Positions 34,410-45,612 of a stretch of 64,000 nucleotides of DNA are shown here, piece after piece. The translations under genes were made by a program, and so were the position numbers. The stretch lies in NCBI GenBank assembly GCA_949987705.1, contig CATLJY010000924.1:1-64000 (forward strand), given 5' to 3'. Below the pieces are notes generated by a model. It made no database searches. It was not told the DNA's origin and saw only the letters and a program-made list of their open reading frames with translations. This DNA comes from Thereva unica (taxonomy: Eukaryota > Arthropoda > Insecta > Diptera > Therevidae). Positions within the stretch are counted from its first letter, which is position 1, and every line of letters begins with the position of its first letter.

Positions 34410-35554
34410 ATCCCACAAAAAAACATTAAAAATGTGAATTAGGAGTTCGTGGGCGCGTAATTATTTATTGGGACAGTTTAAAACACACTTATAACAAAAA
34501 ATAGTGATATGGATTAGTCAAGATGAATCGTTAATAGCATGAAATAATTACACATGTGCATTCACGAATGAATTCAGTGTGGCTCAGTCTATAGTGTTTC
34601 TAATAAAATTTGTTACATTTCGAAGGAAAGCTAAGATTCATGCTATACAACGAACTCGCCAGCCAACTTTTTCGCGGTTAATAATACTTTATTAAGTTTA
34701 AAAAATCCTTTGAATTCGTTCGTAAATGCACGTGTTTACCCGATTAAAAATGAAATTCGCCCGCCGCTAGCACGCAGCTGGCAAGCACTAGCCCGCACGG
34801 CGCCCGCAGCTAGCACGCACGCCTGAAGACTAGCCCGCAGCTAGCATGCAGCTGGCACGCACGAATATTATAAATCACGAGTAAAAATGGAATTCGCCCG
34901 CAGCTAGACCGCAGCTGGCATGCACTAGCCCGCACGGCGCCCGCAGCTAGCATGCACGCCTGAGTGAAAATAACACTAGCCCGCAGCTAGCATGCAGCTG
35001 GTACGCACGAAACTCAAATTTAAAATAAAAGAAAACAATTTTTTTTCGTAGAATAAAAATTCTACGCCTCTTAAAAAAGAAGGAGAAGAGTATTATATAT
35101 GTATGTAAAGTCGTCATCAAATTGAACTTTTTCAGGCTAGATCCTACATATTTTAAGCAGGCACATTTTGAGATTTTCGTGCGTGTGGCGGGAGAGTGGA
35201 TACCTGTGGCGGGAGCGTGCATCCCTCTAGCGAACAAATTTTTAGATTTTCGTGCCAGTGGCGGGAGCGTGTATCCCTGTGGCGGGAGCGTACGTACCTG
35301 TGGCGGGAGAGTACGTACTTTTGTGGCGTGCCTGTTTGTTCGCTATGCGTGCTAGCTGCAGGCGCGTGCGTGCTAGTAAGGAAATTAACCATGAAATTAT
35401 TTTTAATCGGGTAATTATTATTTCATGCTATTAACGATTCATCTTGACTAATCCATATCACTTTTTTTGTTGTAAGTGTGTTTTAAACTGTCCCAATACA
35501 TAATAACGCGCCCACGAACTTCTAATTCACATTTTTAATGTTTTTTGGTGGGAT
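34410..35554. mobile_element. Foldback-like element with GC-rich internal repeats
   Basis: Arms of about 155 bp at 34410-34565 and 35400-35554 are inverted copies (ATCCCAC, AACATTAAAAATGTGAATTA, ATCGTTAATAGCATGAAATA). Inside, an AT-poor core has two 137-bp units starting at 34746 and 34883, made of GCCCGCAGCTAGC / GCAGCTGGCACGCA motifs. The right side has a different run of GTGGCGGGAGCGT units (35180-35335). No transposase. The structure resembles foldback (FB) or Galileo-type elements, which have long, internally repetitive TIRs. No target duplication could be fixed. Confidence 0.7.
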
Positions 35555-36024
35555 ATCACTCTTTTTGGTTTTAATACATTCTAAAATAAAAAAATAAATA
35601 ATCTTTTGTATAAAGAAATGTTATGTATTTAATTGTTCATTATATTTTTTTACTTATTTTATAAGTAAGTACATAATAACAAAATGCAGGAATTCAAATT
35701 AATATTATTGCCTTTATATAAAATAAACATAAGATCCTTTCGCGTTTCTCGGCCAAGATTTTTCCTGCACTATGAAATCATTGATCCATAACCAGCTCGA
35801 TTTTTGTCTCAACATGCTGATGTAATGACTTTGTTTCTGTATGGAATATAACACTAATCACTTCATAATTTGAACCTCCTATATGCAATTTTGCAGAAAT
35901 GACGGCTTTGCTATCGCATTGCTCAAATTAAAAAAACTTTATTATTCAGTTCGAATAATTTTAGTTGTATGATGAGAATAGGTGCTACCAAAATGATTTC
36001 CGATTTACGAATCTTTTGAGTGTA

Positions 36025-36880
36025 CGAACCACTGACCATTTTTATATGAACACTTTTTGCTAATCATCAAATGCCATCTGGCATCAACAGTGCGAGTAAA
36101 AATTTATCGAATAACTTGTAACGATATATTGAGGATATACTATATTGTTTATTGTCTTTTACTTATTATACCCTTTCATTTGATACCCATGTCGAGAGGG
36201 CTGTGAAGAAAATAGTAATGCGTCCTCTTGAGATGACCGAAGTGGATCTAACTATTTATTGAGTATACTATATTGCTTATGGTATTCTACTTATCATTCC
36301 CTTTCATTTGATACCCATATCGAAGGGGTTGTGAAGAAAATGGTAATCCACCCTCTTGAGATGACCGCCATGGATCTAACCATATATTCAGCATACTATA
36401 TCGCTTATGGTATTCTACTTATAATAGCCTTTCAATTGATACCCATGTCGATAGAGTGGTGAAGAAATGGTAATCCGCCCTCTTAAGACTCCTACCAGTT
36501 TAATATGAACGCTTTTTGTTAATCACCGAAATGATAGGGAATGCTATCTGACGTCAACAGTGCTGGATTCGACTAACTTATAACGAATATGTCACATTTT
36601 TAGAAATAAATTACAATTACGAACTATGCAAAAGTAGTAATCGGTATTCCAAAATTTAACTGTACATCTGTACTATGAACTACATATGTTTTTTATAGTA
36701 CCTAACGCAATCTGACACCATAGTTGTGACTAACCACTTTTACATATATGAACACATTTTGTTAATCATCTAATGTCATCTGGCATCAATAGTGCGAGTA
36801 AACACTTTTCGACTAACTAGTAGCACCATCTCATTTATTGAGCAATTGAAATAGCTTATAGCGCCATCTGATAGAAAAAT
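36025..36880. repeat. 128-bp tandem array and a second interspersed unit
   Basis: TTTCATTTGATACCCAT-type starts at 36174, 36302 and 36430 give a 128-bp period over about 36120-36490, with units sharing GTGAAGAAAATGGTAAT. A second unit (TATGAACACTTTTTGTTAATC and GGCATCAACAGTGCGAGTAAA) occurs before, directly after and again at about 36745. A single copy of the TTTCATTTGATACCCATG unit also lies at 45080. Confidence 0.7.
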
Positions 36881-37199
36881 TTTGAATACCCACTTTTTTA
36901 AACTGAAGGAGAAAAAAAAGTTCGTTTCGAAATGAAAAAATAAAGAAAACGAAGAATGATAACCAAAATAAAACTCATGGAATAATAAATTATTTATATT
37001 GTGGTTGGTTCCAAATGAAATGCCTCGGTTACAAATGAAAAATTGCTTAAATTGCTTATAAAATTGTGATAAATCGCATAATTTTATGAAAAATACACCT
37101 TGTTTTCCATGTTTAGGCATAAATAAGGCTTTAGCTGTTTGCACTTACGAACTCGGCTGCCTTGATTTGAAGGATAGAGGAGAAAGCATAGGTTAGGGG

Positions 37200-38196
37200 T
37201 CTGGAGGGTGCGTGAGATGTCGATGAACCTTGCATTTGAACTCTAAGATGTTATATGAGTTTGGAAACACCGACTGCGGAAGAAAGTTCCACAATCGAGT
37301 TCTATTTATAAACCAACTACTAAAACGTAGTGTGCGCGAAAAGGAGGGCTGTAGCGTATGGGGGTGAGCCGAGTTAGCTAGTCTTGTGTTGCGGGAAAAA
37401 GTTGCCGTGTAGGCAGGAGGTTTCTGATTTCAGTGGAACAGTCGCTATGGTAATAGCGGAAAAATTTGCTAAGTGCTGCAACATTCCTGCGGTGGCTTAA
37501 AGAGTCGATGGAGGAGCAAAGGGTGCTATCGCAAATGAGTTTCGCACCTTGTCCAGCCAAGCCAAGGTAGGATTTTGGGGCGCCCGCCCAGATATACGAG
37601 TTGTATTCACGGCGGACTTAGGACTTGTAGATTGTAGCCAGAGCAGGTGGCTGAAGAAGGAATGAAGGAATTTACATCTCTTGAAGAAACCCAGGCATTG
37701 GGAAGCTTGTTTGGCGATTTGGAATGTGTGATTATTCCATCGCAGATCTAAAGATAAGGTTACGCCTAGGATGTTAAGAGATGGGTCAGCCGTTACATTC
37801 TTTCTGTCCACTGAGATAGAGGGACGGGTGGTGCAGGTTTTTGTAGAGATGAGACAGTACATTGTTTTGGTTGCGTTGAATTTGACACGATTCTTGAGGC
37901 CCCAAGCAAGAATAAGTTCAATGTCCCTGTTAGTAGAATTGGACATGAGTTCACGGTCTACGAGACAAGGTCTGGCGCGTGCTTGTCCTATATTATCGAA
38001 GGTGTGGGAGTAACGCAGAGTACCGTCAGAGTACTCCAGATCACCGAAACGATGGATGTTTTGGCTGAGAGCCTCAGTCAGACACACAAGAAGGTCCCCA
38101 GTAGATCTTTTCGGTCTAAAGCCGCACTGCCTGTCGGGTAAATTTGGTTGGATTCCAGATATTTCATCAACCTTCCTTTCATCAAGCTGCCTTCCT
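37200..38196 (-). pseudogene. Jockey-type RT, 3' half with core deletion
   Basis: The frame 38087-37497 begins CLTEALSQNIHRFG and jumps directly to SDGTLRYSHTF. In the intact copy these are separated by about 95 residues that hold both catalytic Asp motifs (DISKAFDR and FADDS). The palm of the polymerase is therefore deleted at about 38045. Downstream SLNILGVTLSLDLRWNNH and IAKQASQCLGFFKRCKFL are intact. Later shifts lead to the SIDSLSHRRNVAAL frame and the C-terminus. Confidence 0.8.
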
Positions 38197-38639
38197 TTTA
38201 CACCGAAGTCCCACTCAGATCATTAACTTTCAAGTAAACCAACAACAACAACTTGATCCAAAAAAATTTGGATCAAAATCTGTGATACGAAAATAGCTTG
38301 TGTAACAACCATACCCAAGACCCATCTCATTGCAAAATCCAGAGCTTTTATAATTTTGTTCTGTTTTATTTTATTTTTAGGGTTGGTAGTTCTGCAAAAT
38401 TTCATAAATTGATTTGGAAAAATGATTCAAAGCTGCCTTTTGTTAATTTTGGAAGTCAATTAAACATTTTTATAAATTGCGTTTAAAACAGAAATATTTT
38501 TAATAAGTTTTAGAGGCTGATATAAATAACTACAGAATACATCAAAAATCAGAACTACAACTGCAAAAAACTAAATTTTTTGCATGATCCAAGTCCGTTC
38601 TTTTATGTTCCGCTGATCTGATCTGAATCACGGTGTAAA
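38197..38639. mobile_element. MITE-like insert in the Jockey RT
   Basis: 443 bp with ends TTTACACCG and CGGTGTAAA in inverted orientation. Next to them are related GATC-containing subterminal sequences (CACTCAGATC and GATCTGAATC). It interrupts the RT between the KIMEII and RLMKYL motifs of the host element. No clear target duplication is visible, so the class is open. Confidence 0.5.
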
Positions 38640-39768
38640 AAGAACGCGGCTATTATCTCCATAATTTTGGAGAGAACAGAAGTAATTGCTATTGGGCGGT
38701 AGATTAAAGGGTCGCTGGCTTCACCTTTCTTGGGAATGGGCTGAACAAATGGCGAAAAGTTTACGCAGAGTTTTGGCCAAAGGTGGGGCACATTTGTTGA
38801 GTTCCATAGGGGGAATATTGTCTAGGCCAGTGGATTTATTGACGTCGAGCTCTTTGAGACATTTATACACCTCTCGCGTTCTGACGACGGTGACGTATCA
38901 GCCTCGGATATAGAAGAATTTGAGGCGAACAGAGATGCCAATAAATCGGCCTTGGATTTGCTTTCTGTTATCACCTCCTCCCCATTAATAAATGGAGGTC
39001 TTCCACAATCCCTCCACAATTCTTCTTGATGGAAGTTACCAGGGACCAGAAGTTTTTGCTGCCTACGCGTGTATTGAGGATCTTCCTTCGCATCTTGTCG
39101 TCAAATGAAGTTTTAACCTTCCTGATGATGGTTTCTCGATATCATATATTCACGTCGAAGTGAGTCATTTGGGGAACATTTGTACGCTCTATAGGCGGCT
39201 TCCTTAGCTTTAATTGCGTTCTTACACTACCCATTAAACCATCTATTTGGCCTAGGCTTTATAGACTTGGTAGAATGAGGAATGAACAAACACATTCCTG
39301 CCGTATTATTTTGGTAATACAGAGCGCAGCATAGTTCGCACTGGCACCGCGGAAACACAAATTCCAGTCAGTGGCTTGAAAAAAGCGAGTGAGACCCAAC
39401 CAGCTCTCTTTCCCATAGTGCCAGACAGTTCTTTTGTGAACTGTGGCGGTTGGAGTGGAGGATGGATATGGGAAATTGGCACTGACTAGTTTATGGTCCG
39501 AGTTACCAAGGGGTGAACTCACCTCGACGGAATATCGAGTTGGATGCGAAATCGGAAATAGGCCAAGCAGATGAGCTCCGTGACCTGAAACATCCGGAAT
39601 TCGTGTCGGACAATTTACGATTTGGTGCAGATTATTTAAGTCTGCAAAGATCTCGGCGTCTTTGCCAGAAACACTGATGCCATCCGGAGATTCGTTCTGA
39701 TATACATAGTATCGAAGGCTAACGTCGAGGCTTCATTGTTTATATTAGGACTTCGGTATAGAAAACAG
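38640..39768 (-). pseudogene. Jockey-type endonuclease end, linker and RT fingers
   Basis: SSPLGNSDHKLVSANFPYPS is the endonuclease C-terminus with the catalytic SDH motif, followed by KRTVWHYGKESWLGLTRFFQ. Further on TESKSKADLLASLFASNSS (39019-38822) and VQPIPKKGEASDP (38791-38603) match the intact copy. Several shifts separate the pieces. Confidence 0.8.
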
Positions 39769-40119
39769 AAGAATATTTATTTTGTTTATTTAGAAAAATC
39801 ATGTACAAAGATTCAAATCTTATAAATTAGTACATTAATTAACAAATTGGATATAACAAGCTTAATAACACAATATAAAAAAAAGAAAAAACTTAAAAAA
39901 AAAATAATATAAAAATAAAAAAAATAAATAACTTAAAAAGAACAAGAAATAAGATAAAATAAATAAATAAAGCAAGAAATAAAATTAAAGGAAAAAAAGA
40001 AATAAAAAGAAAGAAAAAAAAAAGAATTGGTAAAATACAAAAACAGAAAGAAAATAAAACAGGAAATAAAATAAAAAAAAAAAGTAAAAATAAGAACAAA
40101 ATAGTTGTATATTCATGCT

Positions 40120-41811
40120 CTAATCCGCTCTATTTAAAATAAATTCAAAAAGTTGCTTCTTAAAAGTGCCCAATGAATCGATGCGTTGTAAATTAACAGG
40201 GAGAGAGTTCCAAAGTTGAGCTACGAAGACAAAGAAAGAACGCTGGCCAATTAACGTGCGAAATTGAGGAATTATTAAATTATTATTTCTGAGGGATTGC
40301 GAAAGCTGCACAAACTGCTTGAGGTATGCAGGTTTACGCTCATGAAGGATATCGTGAAACAGTCGTAGAAGCCTAAACTCACGATATTCATTTAGAGAGC
40401 AGCCCAAAACTGTGTTCGTGAAGGGTGAAATGTGGTCGAAACGGCGTAACTTATAAACAAAACGTACACAATCGTTAAACGCTACTTCAAGTTTACGGGC
40501 GCAAGAAGAATCGAGTGAGGGAAAGATGGAAAGGCCATGCATTAGAAGAGGTAGTATTAGGGCTTTAAGCAGATTCATACGTACAAACCTCTTTAGCAAG
40601 CCACAATGGTAACGAAGTCTTGACAGGAGTCCATAGGTTTTACCAACAATAAAACTAATGTGATCGCAGCAGGTCATGCTGCTATTCAGTACCACCCCAA
40701 GATTTCTTGCTTTATCAACGCAAACAAGAGGAACCGAGTTTAACGCGATAGCGGAGAGGTCAGGACGAGCAGTAGCGGAGTGAGAGAAAAAAATACACTG
40801 GGACTTCGAAGGATTTAGCTGCAGTAAATTTAATGTCGACCAGTAGGATACATGACGCAAGTCAGCAGCAAGCTTCTCCACACATAAATGTATTTGATCT
40901 TTTGGGGCTGGGAGATAAAGCTGCACATCGTCTGCATACATATGAATCTTAGAATATTTTACTACTAAGGGAAGGTCGTTAATAAAAATACTGAATAAAA
41001 GAGGTCCAAGAATGGAGTCTTGAGGGACTCCAGCGTGAAGAAGGGCACTTGAGGAACAAGAGCCACCTAGTTTAACCTTTTGAGAGCGGTTAGATAAGAA
41101 ACTTTGCAAAAGTTTAAGTGCAGAAAGAGAAAAATGTGCTTGTGACGCCAGTTTTCGCAGGAGCAGGTCGTGATTGACGCTATCAAAAGCTTTTGAGAAG
41201 TCAAGCAACAATAAACAACAGATATTACGTTCGTCAAGGGAGTTGCGTATATCTGTAGTGACTTTAAGAAGCGCAGTTTCACAGCTGTGGTGTTTTCGAA
41301 AGCCAGATTGCCATGTATTTATAAGTTTGAGACGCTCACAATACGCTGTTATTTGCGTGGCTATTAGCTTTTCAAGGACCTTTGCCAGAAATGGAAGAAT
41401 ACTGATAGGCCGAAAATCAGAGGGACTGGTAGGAGAAGGGCACTTGGGAATGGGTATGATTAAGACATGCTTCCAAGTCGAAGGAAACTTCGATACAGTG
41501 AGGCAGGAGTTAAAAATGTGAGTTAAAGTAGGCAATAGACGAGGTAGAAGCATTTTTAGGAATCTAGGCGAAATGTAATCGCTACCAGTCGCATTTGATT
41601 TGATTGACTTCAGAGCAGTGATTACTTCGAGGTAGTCAACGCAACGAAAGCAGAAGCCATCGGAAGAAGCTGTAAAAGAGGTGTTAGCCTGGTCCGCAAT
41701 TTGGTTAGATATAAAAAATCGATTAAGGGTGTCAGGACAGATGTTGTGCGCCACAGATTCATTCTTAGAATGAACACCCAGTTGCCGCAAATAAAACAGC
41801 GTTAATATCAT
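40120..41811 (-). pseudogene. CR1/L2-like reverse transcriptase, open frame
   Basis: An uninterrupted 563-codon frame. RT motifs: NATGSDYISPRFL, IPIPKCPSP, DFRPISILPFLAKV, WQSGFRKHHSCETAL, LLLDFSKAFDSV (first Asp), GVPQDSILGPLLF, MYADDVQLY (active site), LNLLQLNPSKS, then a CR1/L2-type C-terminal domain ending FKKQLFEFILNRAD. The normally invariant Gly of the GVPQGS motif is Asp here (codon GAC near 41020), which should harm the enzyme. Its N-terminus is fused out of frame to the endonuclease remnant, so it probably cannot be made as a complete ORF2. Confidence 0.8.
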
Positions 41812-42445
41812 TGGTTAGAAACACGTCGAGCAAGGAGGGTGACCTACATTTAAAGTGTGTGGGAAGGACATTAACAGCATTCAAACCGAGAGAATTCATC
41901 ATAAATAAAAATGAGTTTTGTAGGGTAGACTTGTTTAATAGATTAACGTTTAAGTCCCCACCGACCAAAATATTCTTATACACACTGGATAGGCGCTCAA
42001 GAGTATCGCTAAGTTCTTTAGCGTTATCGAGGTTAAACTTGCCAGGCGGTGAGTACACACAGACAAGAAGAAGTTTGTCAATATTTGAAGAAATTTCCAC
42101 GCAGATAAATTCGATTCCCGGCAGTTTAGAAAAACCAACGATTTTAGAATTTAAATATTCACGCACATAAATTGCAACACCCCCACCAACACGACCTTGT
42201 CGATCATTGCGGAGTAATTTGTATCCATCAATAGATACAATGGAGGAAGGAATGGAATCGTTGAGCCAACTTTCACAAATAAATAAAGCCTGTACCCCAG
42301 AATTAATAAATGTTTCATTTAACTCACTTATTTTAGGACGAATACTTCGCGAATTAAGCATGCAGGTGTTGAAACCTTTGTGCAGCGAACTAAGGATTTT
42401 GACAAGCGTTCTCACCCGGTCCTCGCAGCTAAGACTATGTGACAT
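41765..42445 (-). pseudogene. CR1/L2-like endonuclease, truncated
   Basis: The frame opens at ATG 42445 (MSHSLSCEDRVRTLVKIL). It shows MLNSRSIRPKISEL (Asn site), FICESWLNDS (Glu site), GGGVAIYVREYL and VGGDLNVNLLN (Asp-x-Asn site), then SPSLLDVFLTNDI. It breaks off before the SDH catalytic His and runs into the RT sequence in another frame. A deletion at about 41790 removed the end of the endonuclease and the linker to RT. Confidence 0.8.
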
Positions 42446-42761
42446 ATAAGAGAATAAGGAGCTCGACCCCTGAGCACTGCCAAGAAGCGAAAGCAGATTG
42501 AGAAAAGAGGAGAAAAATAAAGAGCACAGCTAAAGCATGAATACTAACTGAAAAGAAAGGAATCATTATAGTTTCAGAAAGGCCTCCCTCCCGCAATAAA
42601 TTGCTGTTGGTAGGTGAAAGGCTCTCATTTACATAAACTGTGGTATCGGCAGAGAAACCACCCAGCTCACAATGCATGAATCTTTGCTTCCGATTTACCT
42701 TTAAAGCCTGCAAAAACGCCTTCGCTTCACGCTGTCCAGAGAATTTCACAATTAAGAATAT

Positions 42762-43130
42762 GACATGGCTACGAAGAATTATTTTAACCCATATGTAATA
42801 AAAGTCAGAAGATGTACTATTGCACATCTTCTGGAGAGCCACGTCATTCCTAACATACATGGCGACACCCCTATGGTCAGAGAAATTGTGCACTAAGATA
42901 TACCCAGTCACCTGAAATCGATCAAGATCAGAATCGGTGACTTGAGTCTCACTTAGTGCGAGAATGGCCGGGGCATGGGCATGTAGGGGGCACATCACGT
43001 GTGAGAAGTTCGAAAGGAGACCCCTAATATTACAAAAAACAATAGAAAAATGTTTGTTTTTGTTTTGGGGCCTCTCCGACGCAAGGTCCATGACCTTATT
43101 TGTGGCTGACTCCGCCGACGATGCAACCAT
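42762..43130 (-). pseudogene. Jockey-type endonuclease, N-terminal half
   Basis: FSIVFCNIRGLLSNFSHVM, ILALSETQVTDSDLD and HNFSDHRGVAMYVRNDVALQ match the N-terminal endonuclease of the copy at 47325-50339, with the Asn (NIRGL) and Glu (SETQ) metal-site residues kept. It ends at the CR1/L2-like insertion site. Confidence 0.8.
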
Positions 43131-43135
43131 GGGGG

Positions 43136-43568
43136 GCTAACGGGAACAATCCTGTTGCAGTGTTACGCCTGCTAAAACAAGGCGATTCCTATCAGCTGGC
43201 CGATAAGTGCTGCAGCGCCAGCGATGTCTAGCTCGGAGTGCGGGGGAAGTGAAAAAACGGGAAAAACTTACTTGTCGTCGTAATTGTAATGATGGAGAAT
43301 TATTTTGACGATTTATTACAGAAACTGGGATATTTTTTCGCGTTTGAAGGCGGTGTATGTGAAGCATTCGCAGCCGGAACAGCATGCTCCAGCATTTGTA
43401 ATCAATCAGCATTCGCAGCAATATGAAACAAAAAAGCTTCCACAGCCTGCCGCAAATTGATTGAAAATGTGATTGCTGTAAAGCAAAGCAGAGTAAATTT
43501 CTGTGGGCTTCTTGGCAGCAAAACAAAGTCAACAGCAACAGTATTAAAATTACTCATCATCATTTTCA
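43136..43568. other. Probable 5' region of the Jockey-type copy; no gene called
   Basis: A GC-richer stretch between the Jockey-type endonuclease and the RTE-A 3' end. The minus strand is open over 43137-43538 but resembles nothing I know. It could be 5' UTR or ORF1 remnant. Confidence 0.35.
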
Positions 43569-44569
43569 TCATTGCGCCCTCATGGGACATAGGGCGGAAA
43601 CAGTTGCCCTCCAGCGGACTCTGTTTTGCGCGACAGCTCTTAGCTCCGACCAGGATCTCCCAGTTGTTGCGGCTTCTTCTAGTAGGGTTCTCCTACACGT
43701 TGTTCTAGGTCTTCCGACTCGACGGGATCCTTGAGGATTCCAGTCGAGGGCCTGCTTGGCTAGATTTTCGTTTTCGCGTCGCAAGGTGTGGCCAACCCAA
43801 TTCCATTTCCTTCGCCTGATTTGGTCGTCTATCCTTTCTTGGCCGGCACGGCAATACTTTTCCCGCAACACAAGACTAGCCCGCTCGGCTCACCCCCCTA
43901 CCCTACAGCCCCCTCGTTCACGCACAATACGGTTTAGAAGTTCGTTTATGAATAGAACAACTCGACTGTGGAATAATCTCCCGCAGTCAGTATTTCCGAA
44001 CTCGTACAACATCTTAGAGTTCAAATGTGAGGTTCATCGTCATTGTCTTCTACACCCTCCAGACCCCCTCTAACCTTTCCTTTTCTCCTATATTCTTCAA
44101 ACCAAGCTTACTACTAGACATTGCACCATGAACTGAACGACATAACGGAGTGGTAGTACAAACTGTCACCTACATAACTGTCCTTCTTAGCCTTAGTTAG
44201 CCCTTCCCCGCTTCACCAAAGCGCATATCATCGGTTGGTTGATGAGATTCAACTCGTTTCAGGAGGCATAACACTCCAGCGAGTTGTTTCTCGATGCCCC
44301 GACGACAAAGTCGCCAGTAATGGTGGGAGTAGGTGGACTGCAAAATATCGCTGGTAGGTTGTGACAGTTCCTTTCTTCCCCGACTAGAGCTGCTGTTCGA
44401 CATTGCACTCTATATGAAGAAAATAGATTGTCGACACAGTATAAAGGGCGTTTCCTGTGACTCTAGTCTTTCACATAAAAAAAAAAAAAATGGTGTTTGC
44501 ATTTATCCGCATTTCTTTAGTTTTAGTTGGATTTAGCCTTAAGCCTGCTGGACTACTTTCTGTTGGATA
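43569..44569 (-). mobile_element. RTE-A 3' part, interrupted by a Jockey-type fragment
   Basis: The minus-strand frame 43855-43569 reads RAGQERIDDQIRRRKW, QGSRRVGRPRTTC and WRATVSALCPMR, the RTE-A C-terminus. RTE-A sequence resumes at about 44494-44569 as the complement of 13921-13990. About 345 bp of RTE-A (equivalent to 13986-14336) are missing at the Jockey insertion. Confidence 0.8.
43856..44476 (+). mobile_element. 5'-truncated Jockey-type 3' fragment
   Basis: FSRNTRLARSAHP, NRTTRLWNNLPQSVFPNSYN and LEFKCEVHRH, ending at a TAA near 44071, match the C-terminus of 47325-50339. A 3' UTR of about 390 bp ends in CTTTCACAT and a run of 13 A (44464-44476). It sits inside RTE-A in the opposite orientation. 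Confidence 0.85.
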
Positions 44570-44597
44570 AATAGTCAGACAAGAAAGCGAACTAATA

Positions 44598-44974
44598 TAA
44601 AACAAAATTTTAAAAACCGACTTCAGAAAAAAACCCACGATTCACAAAAAAGGATGAAATAATTGTTTGTAATTCTTAACAACATCAATCCAATAAGAAT
44701 GGATCTAGAAAGAAGAATCACTTTTGAAGACGGTGCCAGGTAGTAGTTGACTTTGATTGCACTAACTCTTGCTTCGGCAATTGTTTACATTTCCTTGTTA
44801 GGCTTATGCCCTTAATATATCACCCACATGTGTTAGCACCATCTTCAAAAGTGATTCTTCTTTCTAGATCCATTCTTATTGGATTGATGTTGTTAAGAAT
44901 TACAAACAATTATTTCATCCTTTTTTGTGAATCGCGGGTTTTTTTCTGAAGTCGGTTTTTAAAATTTTGTTTTA
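44598..44974. mobile_element. Palindromic MITE, about 140-bp arms
   Basis: Arms 44598-44741 and about 44833-44974 are near-perfect inverted copies, from TAAAACAAAATTTTAAAAAC at the outside to AAGTGATTCTTC near the centre, around a loop of about 90 bp. No ORF. The terminal GAAGTCGGTT motif recurs at about 46016, suggesting a dispersed family. Confidence 0.75.
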
Positions 44975-45529
44975 TTTCGTGCTTTTTAGTCCATTCATTT
45001 TTTAATATTGCCTGTCATTGCAAGGAGCCTACGTTTTTACGACGCCACATAGCGAAGTGTATTCTACTTGTCACACCTTTTCATTTGATACCCATGTCTT
45101 GGGGAGCGCAATTGCAAAATTTGATTGCAGATTGTATTGTCATGCGAACTATACTATGTGCAAAATTTGCAGTTGATCGGTTATATGGAACTGGGTCAAA
45201 ATCAAGTTGCAAGATTTGTTTACACTATACACACATACAGATCAAGATAATATAAGGCATATAAAAAGTTAAGTTGCCATTGATATCGGGGAAATTAAAT
45301 GTAAACAATAAAATTCTTTGATTCTTCATCCACGTCATGGTATATTTATTTATTCGATATAAACAATAGTTTTTTGAGCTGCAAATTCGCCATAATTTCG
45401 TTCTTATCGGCTTTTGTTCTGGAAGCAAATTTACAGACGCATTCACGTCGAAAACTTGTTTAATATGGAACAAAGTTCCCCGAAGGAAATTAAAAAATAA
45501 TTATTTTGTCGACATATAGAAAAAAAAAG

Positions 45530-45612
45530 CACCGCGAGCCCTTGGGATCGAACTCGCACCCCACAAATCCCACAGACAAGAATATTTGTCTCTAGCCCTT
45601 TGCGCTATGTCA
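45530..45612 (-). repeat. tRNA-like remnant 1
   Basis: The minus strand has TAGCGCAAAGGGCTAGAG as a possible A-box/D-arm and GAGTTCGATCCC as a B-box. The spacing is longer than in a standard tRNA and the acceptor does not pair well. Probably tRNA-derived. Confidence 0.35.

Larger units (their letters stand above)
39777..42753 (-). mobile_element. CR1/L2-like non-LTR element with 8-bp TSD
   Basis: The direct repeat AAGAATAT at 39769-39776 and 42754-42761 flanks a 2977-bp unit inserted in the Jockey-type copy. Excision in silico rejoins the Jockey endonuclease reading (HVIF to FCFLYRSPN region). The 3' UTR (39777-40119) is extremely A-rich on the plus strand, with AAATAA-type repeats and no plain poly(A). 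Its 5' UTR is about 300 bp (42450-42753). Confidence 0.85.
37150..43135 (-). mobile_element. Jockey-type copy, interrupted twice
   Basis: A minus-strand relative of the element at 47325-50339. Parts from 5' to 3': endonuclease N-half (43130-42762), endonuclease C-half and linker (39768-38822), RT fingers (38820-38640), RT remainder (38190-37497), C-terminus (37560-37200) and 3' UTR (to about 37150). Interrupting pieces: a CR1/L2-like element (39777-42753) and a MITE-like insert (38197-38639). Confidence 0.8.

Noticed and set aside
39893..40099. Open frame rich in Phe/Leu/Ile on the minus strand
   Set aside because: It is a translation of the A/T-rich 3' UTR of the CR1/L2-like element, not a protein.
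41174..42170. Plus-strand open frames opposite the CR1/L2-like ORFs
   Set aside because: They are antisense shadows of the RT and endonuclease frames.
43569..44476. Head-to-head fusion of two retroelement 3' ends by twin priming
   Set aside because: RTE-A sequence resumes at about 44494 on the far side of the Jockey-type fragment, so this is a nested insertion with a deletion.
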